Numbered from the stretch's first letter, positions 39,129 to 48,263 are shown. The stretch: 64,000 nucleotides of DNA from Thalassotalea sediminis (GCF_030295915.1 NZ_AP027361.1:1860001-1924000); one strand, 5' to 3'. A program made the numbers and translations. Notes: generated by a model from the sequence alone, not told the origin.

Positions 39129-39346
39129 AATATTTGTTCGTCGTCACAGTTTACCGCAAGCTCTATTTTTTGTCGGTATTCATCAATGTGCATGTTTAGA
39201 TGAATGTCATTACAACAGGCCGAACATTCGTCATAATAATCTTGGTCGCCCGATGTTGGGTCTATGGTAACAAAAACATGGTGTCCACAATGTGGGCACT
39301 CTATTCTCAGATCAGTGACTTTTTGAGGAAAAGAGTCATGAGGCAT
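39125..39346 (-). CDS. CPXCG-motif cysteine-rich protein
   Basis: A 73-aa zinc-ribbon protein with CPHCGH (about residues 17-22) and DECSACC (about 39-45), matching the small CPXCG family common in gammaproteobacteria. The function is unknown; metal binding is implied by the four Cys. It overlaps the convergent ribE stop by 4 bp. Confidence 0.88.
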   Translation of the reverse strand: MPHDSFPQKVTDLRIECPHCGHHVFVTIDPTSGDQDYYDECSACCNDIHLNMHIDEYRQKIELAVNCDDEQIF

Positions 39347-39475
39347 ATGTCCTCCAAGATGCGTTACATCACAATGGTAGCCTTACTTCTAAGTATGATC
39401 ACAAATGCCAAATCTGCTACTTTCCAGACCACCTTTTATTGCTATAAATATTAGCTTTTGAATTTATTAGTTATT

Positions 39476-40345
39476 TCATTGGTCAAACGACAAAATACGG
39501 TGAATACAGGCTTTAGATTGGTCGATATATACACCCCCAAATAAATTGGCATGGTTCAACACATGATACAGATTATAGACGTGTTTACGCACATCATAAG
39601 CGGGTGGTAGTGGGTAATATTCATGATAGCTTTGATAGAATGCTTCAGGAAAAGCACCAAATAATTCAGTCATCGCGATATCTGCCTCCCGATCACCATA
39701 ATAGCTCGCCGGATCAAATATAACCGGTTGCTGATGCGAAAACCCCACGTTTCCACGCCATAAATCGCCGTGTAATAAACAAGGTTTTACTTGATGATTT
39801 AACAAGATCTGATGGCAAGTGTCGGTAATAAAATCAATATCGCCTAACACAATTGATTTTTCAGTTAGCAGTTGCAATTGCCACCCGATACGTTGCTCAG
39901 CAAAAAACTGACGCCAATTGCTACTCCACCGATTTGTTTGCAACGTACTGCCAATAACATTGTCTTGTTGCCAACCAAATTGACCATGGGTTGTATGTTT
40001 GTGCATTTCGGCTAATTGTTTACCGAACAAGCGCCAAACTTTGTTCGATGGTTGGTGAAAATCGATAACGTTTAAGACTAAAAACGCACGGTCAAAAGCA
40101 ATACCCGTTGTGATCACTTCTGGGCAGGCGATACATTCACTTTCCCTTATTTTATTTAGGCTGTAAGCTTCGGCTTCAAAATGTTCAAGCACAGATTTAT
40201 CATTAATCTTGACGAAATACCGCTGCTTTTGCCCTGATACTAAGAAGCATTGATTAATATCACCACCTGTTATTGGAGTCGTTTCTTCAATACTAAATGA
40301 GGTTGATAATGCCTGTTCAATTGCTTTGCCAATGCTATTCCACAT
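39476..40345 (-). CDS. Fructosamine kinase family protein
   Basis: A 289-aa cytoplasmic kinase of the YniA/fructosamine-3-kinase group, with the choline-kinase-like catalytic loop LLHGDLWRGNVGF (about residues 192-204) and metal motif FDPASYYGDREADIAM. The family phosphorylates protein-bound ketoamines to remove glycation, and the bacterial members also act on ribulosamines. It is followed upstream on the same strand by a START-like gene, 41 bp away. Confidence 0.9.
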   Translation of the reverse strand: MWNSIGKAIEQALSTSFSIEETTPITGGDINQCFLVSGQKQRYFVKINDKSVLEHFEAEAYSLNKIRESECIACPEVITTGIAFDRAFLVLNVIDFHQPSNKVWRLFGKQLAEMHKHTTHGQFGWQQDNVIGSTLQTNRWSSNWRQFFAEQRIGWQLQLLTEKSIVLGDIDFITDTCHQILLNHQVKPCLLHGDLWRGNVGFSHQQPVIFDPASYYGDREADIAMTELFGAFPEAFYQSYHEYYPLPPAYDVRKHVYNLYHVLNHANLFGGVYIDQSKACIHRILSFDQ

Positions 40346-40386
40346 GTGCCTACCTCAACTTTTTTACCTACAGATAAGTATAGTGA

Positions 40387-41004
40387 TTAATTAAAATGTT
40401 GTTGTAAGTTTTCTAATGACTTCCAAAGACTTTTTTGCGCAACTTTGTTGGCTAACCACGCAGGAATGCTGCCATTAGGGGAAGCTGAGAATTGATAAGT
40501 CACATCTATGGTTTGGTCTGATGTTTTTTTTATTTGCCAACAACCGAAGTGTAATGTCATTAATATTGTTTTTTTCGGTAAAAAAATAGGAGAGGGCTTA
40601 TTAGCAACATTTATGATCATGATTTTTTCTGTATGTTTTACTACCGTTGATTTTGCTTGCATAACACGCGGACGTATAAAAAGCATACCATCAAAAAACG
40701 AGGTAATAACAGATTGCGTTTTGGAGTGTTTTTCTATACTTACATGGCTAACATTTTCCAACCAAGAGGCAACCTTCGCTTCTTGATGAAGAAATTCATA
40801 AAAGTATTCGATCGTTGTGGGCAAAACAATTCTTGCTTGCAAAGCCCTTACTTTGAACGATGGGTGCTTCGCAGTACTTACTGAAAAGTGTTCATTCTTT
40901 TGCCAAAGTCGCCATTCTAATGCAGGTTTTTCTAAACAGTATGGTTGTGCTTCTGCATACACAGCAACACAAAAAATGAAGGTAAAACTGATAAAAAATT
41001 TCAT
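40387..41004 (-). CDS. Exported START/SRPBCC-like protein
   Basis: A 205-aa protein with a signal peptide (about residues 1-19, FISFTFIFCVAVYAEA). The rest fits a START-type lipid-binding fold: VLPTTIEYFYEFLHQEAKVASWLENV near residue 60 and a C-terminal amphipathic helix ending SLENLQQHFN. Function unknown; lipid or hydrophobic ligand binding is inferred from the fold only. Confidence 0.7.
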   Translation of the reverse strand: MKFFISFTFIFCVAVYAEAQPYCLEKPALEWRLWQKNEHFSVSTAKHPSFKVRALQARIVLPTTIEYFYEFLHQEAKVASWLENVSHVSIEKHSKTQSVITSFFDGMLFIRPRVMQAKSTVVKHTEKIMIINVANKPSPIFLPKKTILMTLHFGCWQIKKTSDQTIDVTYQFSASPNGSIPAWLANKVAQKSLWKSLENLQQHFN

Positions 41005-41128
41005 ATGGCTAGGTTATCACCTTTTTGGTAAAATTGACTGCTAAATTATATTGCTTAAACGTTATTTTCCATTGCATTCAAGGTAATAATCGCCTATATT
41101 CTCACGCTAAAAATCGCGATTAAACAAG

Positions 41129-41235
41129 CCAGTTGAGTTAATAGTTTAACTGGTGTAAATGTTTCTTTGTTGAATTATCTTAATTTTAGTTACAAAAACA
41201 TGCGACGCTTGGTATGCGCCGCCACTGTAGAAAGG
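41129..41235 (+). promoter_or_regulatory. Candidate thrS leader structures
   Basis: The thrS 5' region holds a CCAGTT/AACTGG hairpin (41129-41153) and, next to the ribosome site, GCG-A-CGC / GCG-C-CGC arms (about 41202-41222). E. coli thrS is autoregulated by tRNA-Thr-like operator stem-loops, so these may be equivalents. I could not fold the RNA, so the claim is weak. Confidence 0.3.
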
Positions 41236-41242
41236 AAATTTC

Positions 41243-43153
41243 ATGCCTGTTATTACTCTCCCTGACGGAAGTCAACGTTCATTCGAAAATGCTGTGTCTG
41301 TAATGGATGTTGCGTTAGATATAGGTCCAGGTTTAGCCAAAGCGACTATTGCCGGTCGTGTAAATGGTGAACTTGTTGATGCATGTGAATTAATCGAATC
41401 AGATGCTGAATTACAATTAATTACCAATAAAGACCAAGATGGTTTAGAAATTATTCGTCATTCGTGTGCACATTTATTAGGCCATGCCATTAAACAATTA
41501 TGGCCAGATACAAAAATGGCGATAGGGCCAGTTATTGATAACGGTTTTTACTACGATATTGATTTAGACCACTCAATCAATGAAGACGATATTGCTAAGC
41601 TTGAAAAGCGCATGCTTGAGCTAGCAAAAACAAACTACGACGTTGTTAAGAAAACAGTGTCATGGCAAGAAGCCCGTGATGCTTTTGAAGCTAGAGGCGA
41701 AACCTATAAAATTGAAATTCTTGACGAAAATATCGATAAAGATGACCGTCCAGGATTATATCATCATGAAGAATACGTAGACATGTGTCGAGGTCCTCAC
41801 GTGCCGAGTATGCGCCACTGCCATCATTTAAAATTAATGAAAGTTGCAGGTGCTTATTGGCGTGGTGATTCAGACAACAAAATGTTACAGCGCATTTACG
41901 GTACAGCTTGGGCAGATAAAAAGCAGCTTAAGGCGTATATTCAACGTTTAGCAGAAGCTGAAAAGCGTGATCACCGTAAAATTGGTAAAACACTTGATTT
42001 ATTTCATTGGCAAGAAGAAGCGCCAGGCATGGTGTTTTGGCACAACGATGGTTGGACAATATATACTGAGTTAGAAAAATACGTTCGTGAAAAGCTGCAT
42101 GAATATGATTACGACGAAGTAAAAGGCCCATTAATGATGGACCGAGTACTTTGGGAGAAGTCAGGCCATTGGGACAAATACGCAGACGCTATGTTTACTA
42201 CAGAGTCTGAAAAGCGTGAATACGCGATTAAACCAATGAACTGTCCTGGACACGTGCAAATTTTTAATCAAGGTTTGAAATCTTACCGTGATTTACCGTT
42301 GCGTATGGCTGAATTTGGTTGTTGTCATCGTAATGAACCGTCAGGCGCGTTGCATGGCTTAATGCGTGTGCGTGGCTTTACCCAAGATGACGCACATATT
42401 TTCTGTACAGAAGACCAAGTGCAAAGTGAAGTAACCAAATGTATTGAAATGGTTTACGACGTTTATCAAACGTTTGGCTTTGAAGATATTATTGTAAAAT
42501 TATCAACACGCCCAGAAAAACGTATTGGTACAGACGAAATGTGGGATAAAGCTGAGCTTGGCTTAGCAGAAGCAATGAAGTCTAAAGGTATTGAATTTGA
42601 ATACTTGCCTGGCGAAGGCGCTTTCTATGGTCCGAAAATAGAATTCACTTTACTCGACTGTTTAGGTCGCAACTGGCAGTGTGGTACGGTACAATTAGAT
42701 TTCGCGTTACCTGAGCGATTAGGGGCAACGTATGTTGGTGAAGATAACGAAAGATATATGCCGGTAATGATTCACCGTGCAATTTTAGGTTCACTTGAGC
42801 GTTTTATCGGTATTTTAATCGAAGAATACTCAGGAAAATTCCCAACATGGTTGTCTCCAATTCAAGCAACTGTGATGAATATTACCGACAAACAGTCGGA
42901 ATATTGTCAAAAAGTTGTTAAAAAACTAAAAGAAAATGGATTTAGAGCAAAAGTAGACTTGAGAAATGAGAAGATAGGCTTTAAAATCCGCGAGCACACT
43001 TTAAAGCGTGTTCCATATCTTTTAGTCGTAGGTGACAAAGAAATGGAAAATGGCGAAATTGCCATTCGCACAAGAAGTGGGGAAGATTTAGGAAAAATGT
43101 CGGTAGACGACTTTATTGCTAAACTAAGTGATGAAGTAAGTTCGCGGGCATAA
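41243..43153 (+). CDS. thrS: Threonyl-tRNA synthetase
   Basis: Charges tRNA-Thr. The 636-aa product has the full bacterial layout: an N-terminal TGS domain (residues 1-60), the editing domain with [10 protein letters not shown] and the zinc/His motif MCRGPHVP, the class II core with [10 protein letters not shown] and [18 protein letters not shown], and a C-terminal anticodon-binding domain. AGAAAGGAA precedes the start. It leads the conserved thrS-infC-rpmI-rplT cluster. Confidence 0.98.
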   Translation: MPVITLPDGSQRSFENAVSVMDVALDIGPGLAKATIAGRVNGELVDACELIESDAELQLITNKDQDGLEIIRHSCAHLLGHAIKQLWPDTKMAIGPVIDNGFYYDIDLDHSINEDDIAKLEKRMLELAKTNYDVVKKTVSWQEARDAFEARGETYKIEILDENIDKDDRPGLYHHEEYVDMCRGPHVPSMRHCHHLKLMKVAGAYWRGDSDNKMLQRIYGTAWADKKQLKAYIQRLAEAEKRDHRKIGKTLDLFHWQEEAPGMVFWHNDGWTIYTELEKYVREKLHEYDYDEVKGPLMMDRVLWEKSGHWDKYADAMFTTESEKREYAIKPMNCPGHVQIFNQGLKSYRDLPLRMAEFGCCHRNEPSGALHGLMRVRGFTQDDAHIFCTEDQVQSEVTKCIEMVYDVYQTFGFEDIIVKLSTRPEKRIGTDEMWDKAELGLAEAMKSKGIEFEYLPGEGAFYGPKIEFTLLDCLGRNWQCGTVQLDFALPERLGATYVGEDNERYMPVMIHRAILGSLERFIGILIEEYSGKFPTWLSPIQATVMNITDKQSEYCQKVVKKLKENGFRAKVDLRNEKIGFKIREHTLKRVPYLLVVGDKEMENGEIAIRTRSGEDLGKMSVDDFIAKLSDEVSSRA

Positions 43154-43220
43154 AAGCTGTTTGAGAATACGCTCAAACCTTTTGCTAAATTGTTTGTTTA
43201 AATGCTTGGAGGAATAAACT

Positions 43221-43760
43221 ATCAAAGGTAGTTTAAAAGGCGGTCAAAAAGAACCGCAACACAAACTGAATGAAGCCATTACAGCGTCTGAAGTACGATT
43301 AGTTGGCTTAGAGAATGAAGCGCTTGGTGTTGTTTCACTAGAAGAAGCTTTAGATGAAGCGGAAAAAGCGGGTGTTGATTTAGTAGAAATTAGCCCGACG
43401 GCGAAACCACCAGTTTGTCGTGTAATGGACTACGGTAAGTTCCTTTACGAGAAAAGTAAGCAGCAAAAAGAGCAAAAGAAAAAGCAAAAACAGATTCAGG
43501 TTAAGGAAATTAAGTTCCGTCCTGGTACAGATGAAGGTGACTATCAAGTTAAATTACGTAACTTGAAGCGCTTCGTAGAAGGTGGCGATAAAGTGAAAGT
43601 AACTTTACGTTTCCGCGGTCGTGAGATGGCCCACCAAGAACTGGGTATTGAGCTTTTAACTCGCGTTAAAAACGATTTAGAAGAGCTTACAACAGTTGAG
43701 TCTTTCCCTCGTAGAGCGGAAGGTCGTCAAATGGTGATGGTGCTTGCACCGAAAAAATAA
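43221..43760 (+). CDS. infC: Translation initiation factor IF-3, ATC start codon
   Basis: IF-3 binds the 30S subunit and checks start-codon pairing. The gene starts at the rare codon ATC at 43221, preceded by TTGGAGGA; no ATG is available until codon 69. Translation from ATC gives a 179-aa protein with the expected N-domain ([19 protein letters not shown]), linker and C-domain ([19 protein letters not shown]). Non-AUG starts (AUU in E. coli) are how IF-3 represses its own synthesis, so the same autoregulation is likely here. It lies 67 bp after thrS. Confidence 0.95.
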   Translation: MKGSLKGGQKEPQHKLNEAITASEVRLVGLENEALGVVSLEEALDEAEKAGVDLVEISPTAKPPVCRVMDYGKFLYEKSKQQKEQKKKQKQIQVKEIKFRPGTDEGDYQVKLRNLKRFVEGGDKVKVTLRFRGREMAHQELGIELLTRVKNDLEELTTVESFPRRAEGRQMVMVLAPKK

Positions 43761-43909
43761 TCAATAGCTGGTTTTAGCAAGTAGTAAAAAGTAATTTTTA
43801 CTCACCACTATTGTTTTTAACGGGTAACTTTAGGCCTACAAGTAGAACAGCATTACGCCTGTTTTCGCCTAAGTTGCTAAATTTCAATGGCAATGTGGAG
43901 TTTACATCA

Positions 43910-44107
43910 ATGCCTAAAATGAAAACTAATAAAGGTGCTGCAAAGCGCTTTAAAAAGACTGCTTCTGGCGGTTACAAATGCAAACAAGCTGGTCTTCGTC
44001 ATATCTTGACTAAGCGTCGTACTAAAGTAAAACGTCATCTTCGTGCTAAAAGCATGGTTGCTGCTTCAGATGTGAAAGCAGTTGATAAATTACTTCGCAA
44101 CGCTTAA
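43910..44107 (+). CDS. rpmI: 50S ribosomal protein L35
   Basis: A 65-aa basic ribosomal protein starting [20 protein letters not shown] 43910 follows a GGAG site; the longer in-frame extension from 43811 is not part of the protein. It sits between infC and rplT, the universal order. In E. coli L20 represses rpmI-rplT translationally, and the 149-nt infC-rpmI gap could hold such an operator. Confidence 0.97.
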   Translation: MPKMKTNKGAAKRFKKTASGGYKCKQAGLRHILTKRRTKVKRHLRAKSMVAASDVKAVDKLLRNA

Positions 44108-44125
44108 TTAAGAGGAGATTAGCAC

Positions 44126-44482
44126 ATGGCAAGAGTAAAACGCGGTGTAGTAGCACGTCGTTCTCACAAGAAAATATTAAAGCAAGCGAAAGGTTACTAC
44201 GGTGCTCGTAGTCGCGTATATCGCGTTGCTTTCCAAGCTGTAACTAAAGCTGGCCAATACGCATACCGTGACCGTCGTCAACGTAAGCGTCAATTCCGTC
44301 AACTTTGGATTGCTCGTATTAATGCAGCAGCTCGTCAAAATGGTTTATCTTACAGCCGTTTCATCAATGGCTTGAAAAAAGCGTCGATTGAAATCGATCG
44401 TAAGATCCTAGCTGACATTGCAGTATATGACAAAGCAGCATTCTCTGTATTAGTTGAAAAAGCGCAAGCTTCTTTAGCTTAA
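44126..44482 (+). CDS. rplT: 50S ribosomal protein L20
   Basis: A 118-aa, strongly basic ribosomal protein, starting [20 protein letters not shown], required for early 50S assembly. It lies 18 bp after rpmI with AGGAG upstream and is followed by a strong terminator. In vibrios the superintegron integrase gene lies immediately beyond rplT; here purC follows and the cassette array comes after it. Confidence 0.98.
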   Translation: MARVKRGVVARRSHKKILKQAKGYYGARSRVYRVAFQAVTKAGQYAYRDRRQRKRQFRQLWIARINAAARQNGLSYSRFINGLKKASIEIDRKILADIAVYDKAAFSVLVEKAQASLA

Positions 44483-44872
44483 TTGAGACGTTGATATATG
44501 AAAAGGGCGCCCAATGGGCGTCCTTTTTCTTTTAGACAGATAACTTTTATTGTTAATTTGCTCTAATAGCGTCGTCACTAATGCTCATTTACCTGCGTAA
44601 ACTGCGCGTTAGTTCCTTGCTCTTAAATCAATTAACGGCAAAAATTTTCATCTAAATTGTTTAAGTGGTTTTAGGTTTTAAGTTGAAAGTGCGTGGCTTC
44701 TTATTAAAGCTGAAAACTATGCAGCTAGGTTGTTTTATAAAATTTTGCGCGATTTTATCGTGAAAGTTCAGATATAATTGGCAACCATAGTGAATACGTT
44801 AGAGAACTTATTCGTTTATCACCATCGCTTGATGTTAAACAAATAGATTCTTACTTATAAAAGGTTTAAACG
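44483..44872. other. rplT-purC intergenic region with an imperfect hairpin
   Basis: This 390-bp gap holds the rplT terminator and, at 44578-44612, a hairpin with outer arms CTAATGC/GCGTTAG and inner arms TTTAC/GTAAA around CTGC. It resembles a dispersed intergenic sequence I associate with marine gammaproteobacteria, though I cannot confirm that. No PurR box and no integrase fragment is seen. Confidence 0.45.
44501..44527 (+). terminator. Terminator after rplT
   Basis: Stem AAAAGGGCGCCC / GGGCGTCCTTTT (one G:T pair) followed by T-rich sequence, 18 bp past the stop. Confidence 0.9.
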
Positions 44873-45976
44873 ATGAGTAATGCTAATGGCGTTTTAGCCG
44901 TCAATGACGATTTACCTATTCGTACTGATTTACCCGTTCATAGCGGTAAAGTTCGCTCTGTTTATTGGTTAACAGCACAAGACAGTGCCCGATTAATTAA
45001 ACAAAAAGGCTACAACGTACCAGCTGATACAGAACTTGCTATCATGGTAATTAGTGATCGTATTTCTGCGTTTGATTGTATTTGGCATGGCGAAGGCAAT
45101 ATGCGTGGCGTACCTGGCAAAGGCGCTGCACTTAATGCGATATCAAATCATTGGTTTAAATTATTTAAAGAGCAAGGCTTAGCAGATAGTCATATACTCG
45201 ATATTCCGCATCCATTTGTATGGATTGTACAGAAAGCAAAACCAGTGATGATTGAAGCGATTTGTCGTAGTTATATTACCGGCTCAATGTGGCGTGCATA
45301 CGAAAAGGGCGAACGCGAGTTTTGCGGTATAAATTTACCAGAAGGGCTACAGCGAGATACTAAGTTACCTCAATTGTTAATGACGCCGTCAACTAAAGGC
45401 ATATTAAAGGGTATTCCAGGTGTGCCTGAAGCTGATGATGTAAACATTACGCGTGAAAACATTGTAAATAACCACAAGGCTTTTAACTTTCAATCTATCG
45501 AAGACGTTGATTTATACGAAAAGTTACTTAAAGAAGGTTTTGATGTTATCTCTTCAGCGTTAAGTAAACTGGATCAAATATTTGTCGATACTAAGTTTGA
45601 GTTTGGTTACGTTAAAGATAAAGTGGGTAATAATAAACTGATTTACATGGACGAAGTAGGTACACCTGATTCATCTCGTATTTGGGACGGTGCCTCTTAT
45701 CGTAATGGTGAGGTTGTTGAGAACTCTAAAGAGGGCTTTAGACAATTATTACTGTCGCATTTTCCAGATCCTGATATTTTACTTAATAAAGAGCGCATGC
45801 CTGAACGTACGGCACTTGCAGAGGGTAACGCGTTACCTGTTGAGGTGTTAATGAAGGTTTCTAAAACCTATACAGACATCGCTGAAAAAATTACCGGCGA
45901 AAAAATCGTTCTTAGTGACGACCCTAAAGCAGAAATTATTGCTGTGTTAAAAGAGCAATATCAGTTAATTGATTAA
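44873..45976 (+). CDS. purC: SAICAR synthetase (long form)
   Basis: Phosphoribosylaminoimidazole-succinocarboxamide synthase, purine biosynthesis. At 367 aa it is much longer than the 237-aa E. coli PurC but agrees with the long type found in vibrios and Alteromonadales. Motifs include [10 protein letters not shown] (ATP loop), [29 protein letters not shown] and the acidic [22 protein letters not shown]. It is the last core gene before the cassette array and ends in a terminator. Confidence 0.95.
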   Translation: MSNANGVLAVNDDLPIRTDLPVHSGKVRSVYWLTAQDSARLIKQKGYNVPADTELAIMVISDRISAFDCIWHGEGNMRGVPGKGAALNAISNHWFKLFKEQGLADSHILDIPHPFVWIVQKAKPVMIEAICRSYITGSMWRAYEKGEREFCGINLPEGLQRDTKLPQLLMTPSTKGILKGIPGVPEADDVNITRENIVNNHKAFNFQSIEDVDLYEKLLKEGFDVISSALSKLDQIFVDTKFEFGYVKDKVGNNKLIYMDEVGTPDSSRIWDGASYRNGEVVENSKEGFRQLLLSHFPDPDILLNKERMPERTALAEGNALPVEVLMKVSKTYTDIAEKITGEKIVLSDDPKAEIIAVLKEQYQLID

Positions 45977-46006
45977 CGTATATTTTTATACTAAATATAT
46001 TTTGTA

Positions 46007-46034
46007 AAACCTCGACATTGTTCGGGGTTTTTTA
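46007..46034 (+). terminator. Terminator after purC
   Basis: AAACCTCGA pairs with TCGGGGTTT (one T:G pair) around a 6-nt loop, followed by TTT. It marks the edge between core genome and array. Confidence 0.85.
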
Positions 46035-46064
46035 TTGCTTTTTTTTATAGTAAATAATTTTGAT

Positions 46065-46082
46065 ACTGTATTTAAATACAGT
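46065..46082. promoter_or_regulatory. LexA (SOS) box
   Basis: ACTGTATTTAAATACAGT is a perfect 18-bp palindrome that fits the gammaproteobacterial LexA consensus CTGT-N8-ACAG with an AT-rich centre. No gene starts close by: purC ends on the left and the Fic ORF begins 349 bp to the right. In integrons LexA boxes control the intI promoter, so this may be what remains of one. Confidence 0.8.
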
Positions 46083-46119
46083 TCGGTAAAAAGTGAACTT
46101 TCTACAAGAAAGAGAGAAA

Positions 46120-46136
46120 AATTCTCGCTTTCTACA
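46120..46136. repeat. 17-bp inverted repeat, left arm
   Basis: AATTCTCGCTTTCTACA is the exact reverse complement of 46235-46251, 98 bp away. A shorter direct copy, CTTTCTACAA, occurs at 46099-46108. These may be recombinase or regulator binding sites. Confidence 0.8.
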
Positions 46137-46158
46137 AACGGTGTGCATAAGTAAAAGC

Positions 46159-46165
46159 GTTATCT
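46159..46165 (+). other. Putative attI crossover / start of first cassette
   Basis: GCG followed by TTATCT matches the G^TT crossover core seen at the end of every attC in this array (GCGTTA). It is the only GCGTTA core between the LexA box and the Fic gene. A less likely alternative is CTGTTATA near 46268. The assignment is inferred from position. Confidence 0.4.
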
Positions 46166-46234
46166 AATTGATTAATTGGTAATAACAGGGTAGTTTGTTG
46201 TTTAATTTTTAATGAAGTAGAGGGAATGACTTCG

Positions 46235-46251
46235 TGTAGAAAGCGAGAATT
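46235..46251. repeat. 17-bp inverted repeat, right arm
   Basis: TGTAGAAAGCGAGAATT, partner of 46120-46136. It lies to the right of the putative attI core, that is, inside the first cassette if that core is correct. Confidence 0.8.
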
Positions 46252-46430
46252 ATTCCTTCTAATAAGCTGTTATATTTTTAATCTTCCATCTCTCTTCTTC
46301 CTAAAATCAATTATGGAAATTTAATTTTATTATTCAAACATAAACACTAAAACACAAAATATTATATTTGAGTTGAAAAATTATAAGTTTAAGGTAAACT
46401 CAATTTATCATTTTTGTTTTTAGGTGTTTT

Positions 46431-47786
46431 ATGGCACGGATTAGAACTCCCATTCCATTTAATAAATTAATGGAAGAAACTCCCCCACAAAAGTTTGTTC
46501 CTTTATTGGCAAAGTATAAAGCCACTGATACTCAAGGCAACTACCTTCACTGGGATAAATTTAAGTGGAAGGTTGAGAAAGGAGATGATGAAACTGCTGC
46601 TTGGATAGCAACTAAGCTTTCTAGAAAAACTATTACTAAATACATAAAGGCCTTGCAAGGAAAAAAAGAAGGAGAAGTATTTAGTTACTGTGTTCCTGAC
46701 TCATTATTCTCTCAACTACATCATATCGATAAATTAACTGGTGGTGGTCATTCAATTGGTGATGGTTCATTTATTACAGCACGAGAAAAAGATCGTTACT
46801 TAGTAAAGAACTTGATGATGGAAGAAGCGATAACATCATCACAACTCGAAGGGGCATCCACCACAAGAAAAGTGGCAAAAGACATGTTAGAGAATAATAG
46901 AAAACCCTCTGACAAATCAGAGCAAATGATATTTAATAATTATCTGCTAATGAAAAAGGTAGTTGAAAGAAAAGATGAAGAATTAAGTATAGCTTTGTTA
47001 TTGGAACTCCATGAAATAGCTACACACAATGCAATTGATAATAATGCAATTCCAGGAGAGATTAGGAACGACAACGATATTACAGTTAAAGATATGTACA
47101 ACGAAATTGCGCATGAACCTCCATGCTATAAATCTTTAAAAGAAAGGCTAACTCTTCTCTGTGAATTCGCAAATCAATGTAATGATGGTGAAAACAGTGA
47201 TAGTTTCATTCACCCTCTTGTAAAAGCGATAATACTTCACTTTATGATAGGTTTTATCCATCCGTTTGGTGACGGAAATGGTAGAACAGCGAGAGCATTG
47301 TTTTATTGGTTTATGCTAAGAAGTGGATATTGGCTTTTTGAATACGTTTCAATTAGTAAGTTAATTCAAGAGAAGAGAAGCGATTACGATACTGCCTATA
47401 TTTATACTGAGACAGATGATTTAGATTTAACGTATTTTATTTATCATCAAACAGAAATTGTTAGAAAGGCTGTGGATGCTCTTCAAAAACATATTGAAGC
47501 TAAGAAAAGTGAGTTCTATCAGTTTATGGAATGGATTGAAAAAAGCCCACTGTCTAAGAAGCTTAAACGTGCCCAGCTTGAATTATTAAAAGATGCTGTA
47601 AAAGAACCCGGGAGAATATTTACTTCAAAACAGGTATCAACAGATTTTGATATTAACGAGGGTACGGCTAGGACATATTTAAATGGGCTTGTTGATGAAG
47701 ATTTGCTTATTTCTACTAAGAGTAAAAGGGGCAAAACAATTCTCTATTTAGCTCCTCAAGGATTAAGAGATAAATTAAAAATATAA
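46431..47786 (+). CDS. Fic-family protein (likely AMPylator), first cassette gene
   Basis: A 451-aa protein with a complete Fic core HPFGDGNGRTAR (about residues 276-287), containing the catalytic His and the phosphate-binding loop. Near residues 137-143 the motif SSQLEGAST matches the N-terminal inhibitory helix (S/T-xxx-E-G/N) of class II Fic proteins, so the activity is probably self-inhibited. A winged-helix domain fills the last 70 residues (TSKQVSTDFDINEGTARTYLNGL), typical of Fic/DOC proteins that sense or repress transcription. It is the largest enzyme early in the array; an attC begins at its stop codon. Confidence 0.9.
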   Translation: MARIRTPIPFNKLMEETPPQKFVPLLAKYKATDTQGNYLHWDKFKWKVEKGDDETAAWIATKLSRKTITKYIKALQGKKEGEVFSYCVPDSLFSQLHHIDKLTGGGHSIGDGSFITAREKDRYLVKNLMMEEAITSSQLEGASTTRKVAKDMLENNRKPSDKSEQMIFNNYLLMKKVVERKDEELSIALLLELHEIATHNAIDNNAIPGEIRNDNDITVKDMYNEIAHEPPCYKSLKERLTLLCEFANQCNDGENSDSFIHPLVKAIILHFMIGFIHPFGDGNGRTARALFYWFMLRSGYWLFEYVSISKLIQEKRSDYDTAYIYTETDDLDLTYFIYHQTEIVRKAVDALQKHIEAKKSEFYQFMEWIEKSPLSKKLKRAQLELLKDAVKEPGRIFTSKQVSTDFDINEGTARTYLNGLVDEDLLISTKSKRGKTILYLAPQGLRDKLKI

Positions 47787-47884
47787 CAAGGCATTTAAAA
47801 AGGCGGACACAAATAGCTGGCTTGTGCTCCTTCGTCGCCAAATTTTAGCCAGCTTATTTTATGCCGTTTAATGCGGCGTTATGT
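47781..47884 (+). repeat. attC site 1
   Basis: Starts with TAACAAGG at the Fic stop codon and ends GCGTTATGT. Inner arms are AGCTGGCT and AGCCAGCT around GCTCCTTCGTCGC. Confidence 0.88.
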
Positions 47885-47898
47885 GTCTCAAGGGATTT

Positions 47899-48162
47899 AT
47901 GAATCATCGAACTAAAGGAATTACTCAACTAGCATTTTCTTCGTTCTTTTTCTTGGCTAGTTTGTGGTGCTTGATGTGGGTGTTTTCTTCATCAAGTTTA
48001 GCTAGCGGTTATTGTGAGAGTAATTTTTCTCTATTTCATGAAGAGTTTAGGTGTAAACAACCTTACATTGCGTCTATTTTATTTCTAGCTTCAATTGTTA
48101 ACTGTGGCGTATTATTTATATTAGGTTATAAAAACATTAAAGTTGGTGATAAAGCCACATAA
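47899..48162 (+). CDS. Cassette 2: small two-helix membrane protein
   Basis: ATG 47899 has AAGGGA just upstream and is preferred to the ATG inside the attC R' box at 47881. The 87-aa product has two hydrophobic segments (about residues 11-33 and 54-77) separated by a Cys-containing loop (GYCESNFSLFHEEFRCKQ), which could be periplasmic. No family is recognised. The stop codon TAA forms part of the next attC. Confidence 0.65.
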   Translation: MNHRTKGITQLAFSSFFFLASLWCLMWVFSSSSLASGYCESNFSLFHEEFRCKQPYIASILFLASIVNCGVLFILGYKNIKVGDKAT

Positions 48163-48256
48163 CAAGCTAATAAATAAGGACAAATTACAGTTGGTTTTTG
48201 CTCCTTCGTCGCGTATTTTAACCAACTACAATTTGCCCATTATTAGGGCGTTAGGT
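48157..48256 (+). repeat. attC site 2
   Basis: From ACATAAC, which contains the stop codon of the preceding gene, to GCGTTAGGT. Inner arms are AGTTGGTT and AACCAACT, with GCTCCTTCGTCGC between them. Confidence 0.88.
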
Positions 48257-48263
48257 AATCAGG

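Larger units (their letters stand above)
46035..46430. other. Array-proximal region without integrase
   Basis: This 396-bp AT-rich stretch lies between the purC terminator and the Fic gene. It holds a LexA box, three copies of a CTTTCTACA element (one inverted) and a GCGTTATC core that could be the attI crossover. No reading frame over 60 codons and no recognisable integrase fragment is present on either strand. Confidence 0.7.

Noticed and set aside
39200-39454. 84-codon ORF antisense to the CPXCG gene
   Set aside because: Mirrors a well-supported small gene; composition is not protein-like.
46035-46430. Possible integrase gene or fragment in the gap left of the first cassette
   Set aside because: No open frame over 60 codons on either strand and no recognisable tyrosine-recombinase motif; only regulatory-type repeats are present.
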